A DNA stretch of 64,000 nucleotides, from positions 65,176,850 to 65,240,849 of the forward strand of contig CM054113.1 of assembly GCA_028673005.1 (NCBI GenBank). The letters run 5' to 3'. The stretch's first letter is position 1. Every line of letters begins with the position of its first letter. The notes under the pieces were generated by a model. It was not told the DNA's origin and made no database searches. It worked only from the letters and a program-made list of their open reading frames with translations. The position numbers and the translations under genes were made by a program. This document shows positions 62,993-64,000 of this stretch, piece by piece. Source of the DNA: Tanypteryx hageni (Eukaryota; Arthropoda; Insecta; Odonata; Petaluridae).

Positions 62993-63115
62993 GTGCGTCT
63001 CGTCCAGAGAGCCAAGGCTTATGTCCGGCGTCACGAAGGAGAGTTGCAAGAGCGTCTAGCGCACGGAAAGAGCACGCGTGACCTCCTAGCACGAGCAAAT
63101 CTTCTCATCGTCAAG
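62993..63115 (+). CDS. Tmc: Tmc exon, conserved cytosolic helices
   Basis: The acceptor cttttgtctttattcctcacag| has a strong pyrimidine tract. The 41 codons read VRLVQRAKAYVRRHEGELQE, then RLAHGKSTRDLLARANLLIV K, phase 0 at both ends, before the donor GTAACG at 63116. The Lys/Arg-rich amphipathic pattern with HEGELQERL is characteristic of TMC proteins in the segment just before the first transmembrane helix. It joins in frame with the exons on each side. Confidence 0.92.
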
Positions 63116-63347
63116 GTAACGAACCTATTCTTCCCCATGTCACGTTTTGGAAAAGTAAAGAAGCCCCGCGAAAATAAACAGCACAACTTTTAAAAAGTCT
63201 GTTTCTTGTGTGTTAATCTTGGGCAGATTATGAAATAGTTTAATCAAAGCGAGAACAATGAAACTATTCTAAATATATTTTTATATGTCATTTGTCGGTT
63301 GAAATAAAAATTTCTAAGAACTTTAGAGCCTCAATAAATTATTGCAG

Positions 63348-63425
63348 CCATTTTTACTTTCCCGTATACCGAAGTATAGAGAAAGCATAGAAATCACGAA
63401 CGAATTCGACTTCGAGATTTTGATT
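63348..63425 (+). repeat. Interspersed repeat fragment just before a Tmc exon
   Basis: Matches the repeats at 12895 and 15283-15365 (inverted): 'tttttactttcccgtatacc', 'gtatagagaaagcat', then 'attcgacttcgagattttga'. It is preceded by a usable acceptor (ttattgcag, 63339-63347) and is open in the frame of the next exon, but that stretch (about 47 residues) has no place in the TMC family. Confidence 0.7.
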
Positions 63426-63488
63426 AACAAGGATGTGCTGCGGAAAACACTACCCTACGACATGACCGACTTTTTTGGTCGTTTTCAG

Positions 63489-63677
63489 CACTGGCAGCAT
63501 TTGAAGAGGGAGCTGGTCAACGCCGCCGGCTTCCTTATCCCGTGGGAGCATCGCATTAAGGAAATAGAATCGCACTTCGGATCCGTGGTAGCTTCCTACT
63601 TTACGTTCCTGAGGTGGCTATTCTGGGTGAACTTGGTCATCGCGACCCTTTTGATAGCGTTCGTCATCATCCCAGAG
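63489..63677 (+). CDS. Tmc: Tmc exon with first transmembrane helix
   Basis: Acceptor cttttttggtcgttttcag|C at 63488. The 63 codons read HWQHLKRELVNAAGFLIPWE, then HRIKEIESHFGSVVASYFTF and LRWLFWVNLVIATLLIAFVI IPE, phase 0 before GTAAAT at 63678. The block IKEIESHFGSVVASYF is the family signature before the first membrane span, which here is roughly WLFWVNLVIATLLIAFVII. I chose this start over an upstream AG at 63347 because known TMC proteins go straight from the previous exon's end to W-x-H/K-x-x-K-R-E; the extra stretch is repeat-derived. TMC proteins are pore-forming subunits of mechanotransduction channels with a TMEM16-like fold, here truncated by the window edge. Confidence 0.93.
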
Positions 63678-64000
63678 GTAAATGAACGGGTTCTCTTAGG
63701 GTCAATCGCGCAAAAATTCGAGAAAGCTGCAAGCGTCGACTTCAAACACCTTTTGTGCCATCCCATGACGTCAATTTACAAATCTCAGATTCTCGCGTCT
63801 TTTTCTACCTAAAGGAATCGTTTCTCGGCGGAGAACGCTAGAAAAACCACACGAGGAATATACGAAACACTAAAAATAGAATATTCATAAAGGTTTTAAT
63901 ATTTTAATAAAAATAAATTTATCTAATTAATGAAGCCTTATACGCGGCAAGCTTTAATGAATTGGTGGATTAATGATTATTTTTATATTAACCGAATCAA
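63678..64000 (+). other. Start of the next Tmc intron
   Basis: Begins with the donor GTAAAT. The frame stays open for about 45 codons past the donor, but the text does not look like a TMC extracellular loop. No further exon is visible before the window ends. Confidence 0.6.

Noticed and set aside
63678..63812. Continuation of the last Tmc exon past 63677
   Set aside because: A good donor (GAG|GTAAAT) follows the conserved IIPE motif, and the text beyond it does not resemble the family.

Overview
The window looks like AT-rich nuclear DNA from an arthropod, most likely an insect. The one recognisable host gene is split into short exons by long introns, there are no operon-like ORFs, and most of the rest is eukaryotic transposons (LINEs, tRNA-derived SINEs, hAT and piggyBac-type elements, foldback elements) plus microsatellites. 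I cannot name the species or order from the sequence.

Host gene. The right third carries the 5' part of a plus-strand transmembrane channel-like gene (Tmc, a mechanosensory channel family). Five exons can be chained with matching splice phases: 48778-49039 (ends phase 1), 57918-58146 (phase 2), 59390-59597 (phase 0), 62993-63115 (phase 0) and 63489-63677 (phase 0). They encode a Gly/Pro-rich and acidic/Arg-rich N-terminal tail, a conserved cytosolic helical stretch, the signature IKEIESHFGSVVASYF and the first membrane span. The gene runs off the right edge. A GC-rich exon at 7472-7684, also ending in phase 0, may be the first coding exon; that would make intron 1 about 41 kb. A CT-rich leader ending in a perfect GTAAGT donor at 42463 is a weaker candidate for an alternative non-coding first exon.

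Layout. 1-7.4 kb: repeats, polypyrimidine tracts and unassigned DNA. 7.5-48.8 kb (putative intron 1): a decayed LINE split by a TTAA-flanked piggyBac-type element (9.3-11.1 kb), small hAT-type elements (12.4-13.5 kb), an unusual element with two tRNA-like domains inside long inverted repeats (19.7-20.2 kb), a 5'-truncated LINE in an older repeat (21.6-23.6 kb), a SINE (24.2-24.5 kb), a 1.85 kb foldback element (31.0-32.9 kb), purine-rich minisatellites (36 kb) and a hAT-like element holding a second tRNA-like element (46.5-48.0 kb). 49.0-57.9 kb (intron between the first two chained exons): a SINE, then a nested stack consisting of a hAT transposon (50331-54586) that contains a LINE and a tandem-repeat insertion, with a second hAT-type element (54597-56747) inserted exactly in its 3' target-site duplication.

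Regulation. Three 14-bp RFX X-box matches lie in the window (27340, 58339, 59874). Two are in the Tmc introns flanking the 59390 exon, one beside an inverted CCAAT and one beside a YY1/Pho-type GCCGCCATCTTG. RFX factors drive ciliary and mechanosensory-neuron genes, so these may be Tmc enhancers or internal promoters.

Other notable points: the SINE at 49983 and the LINE at 52279 share a 3' tail whose small hairpin carries compensatory changes, as expected for a SINE/LINE retrotransposition pair; and an interspersed repeat just before the last visible Tmc exon is open in frame with it, so a gene finder could wrongly add about 47 residues.
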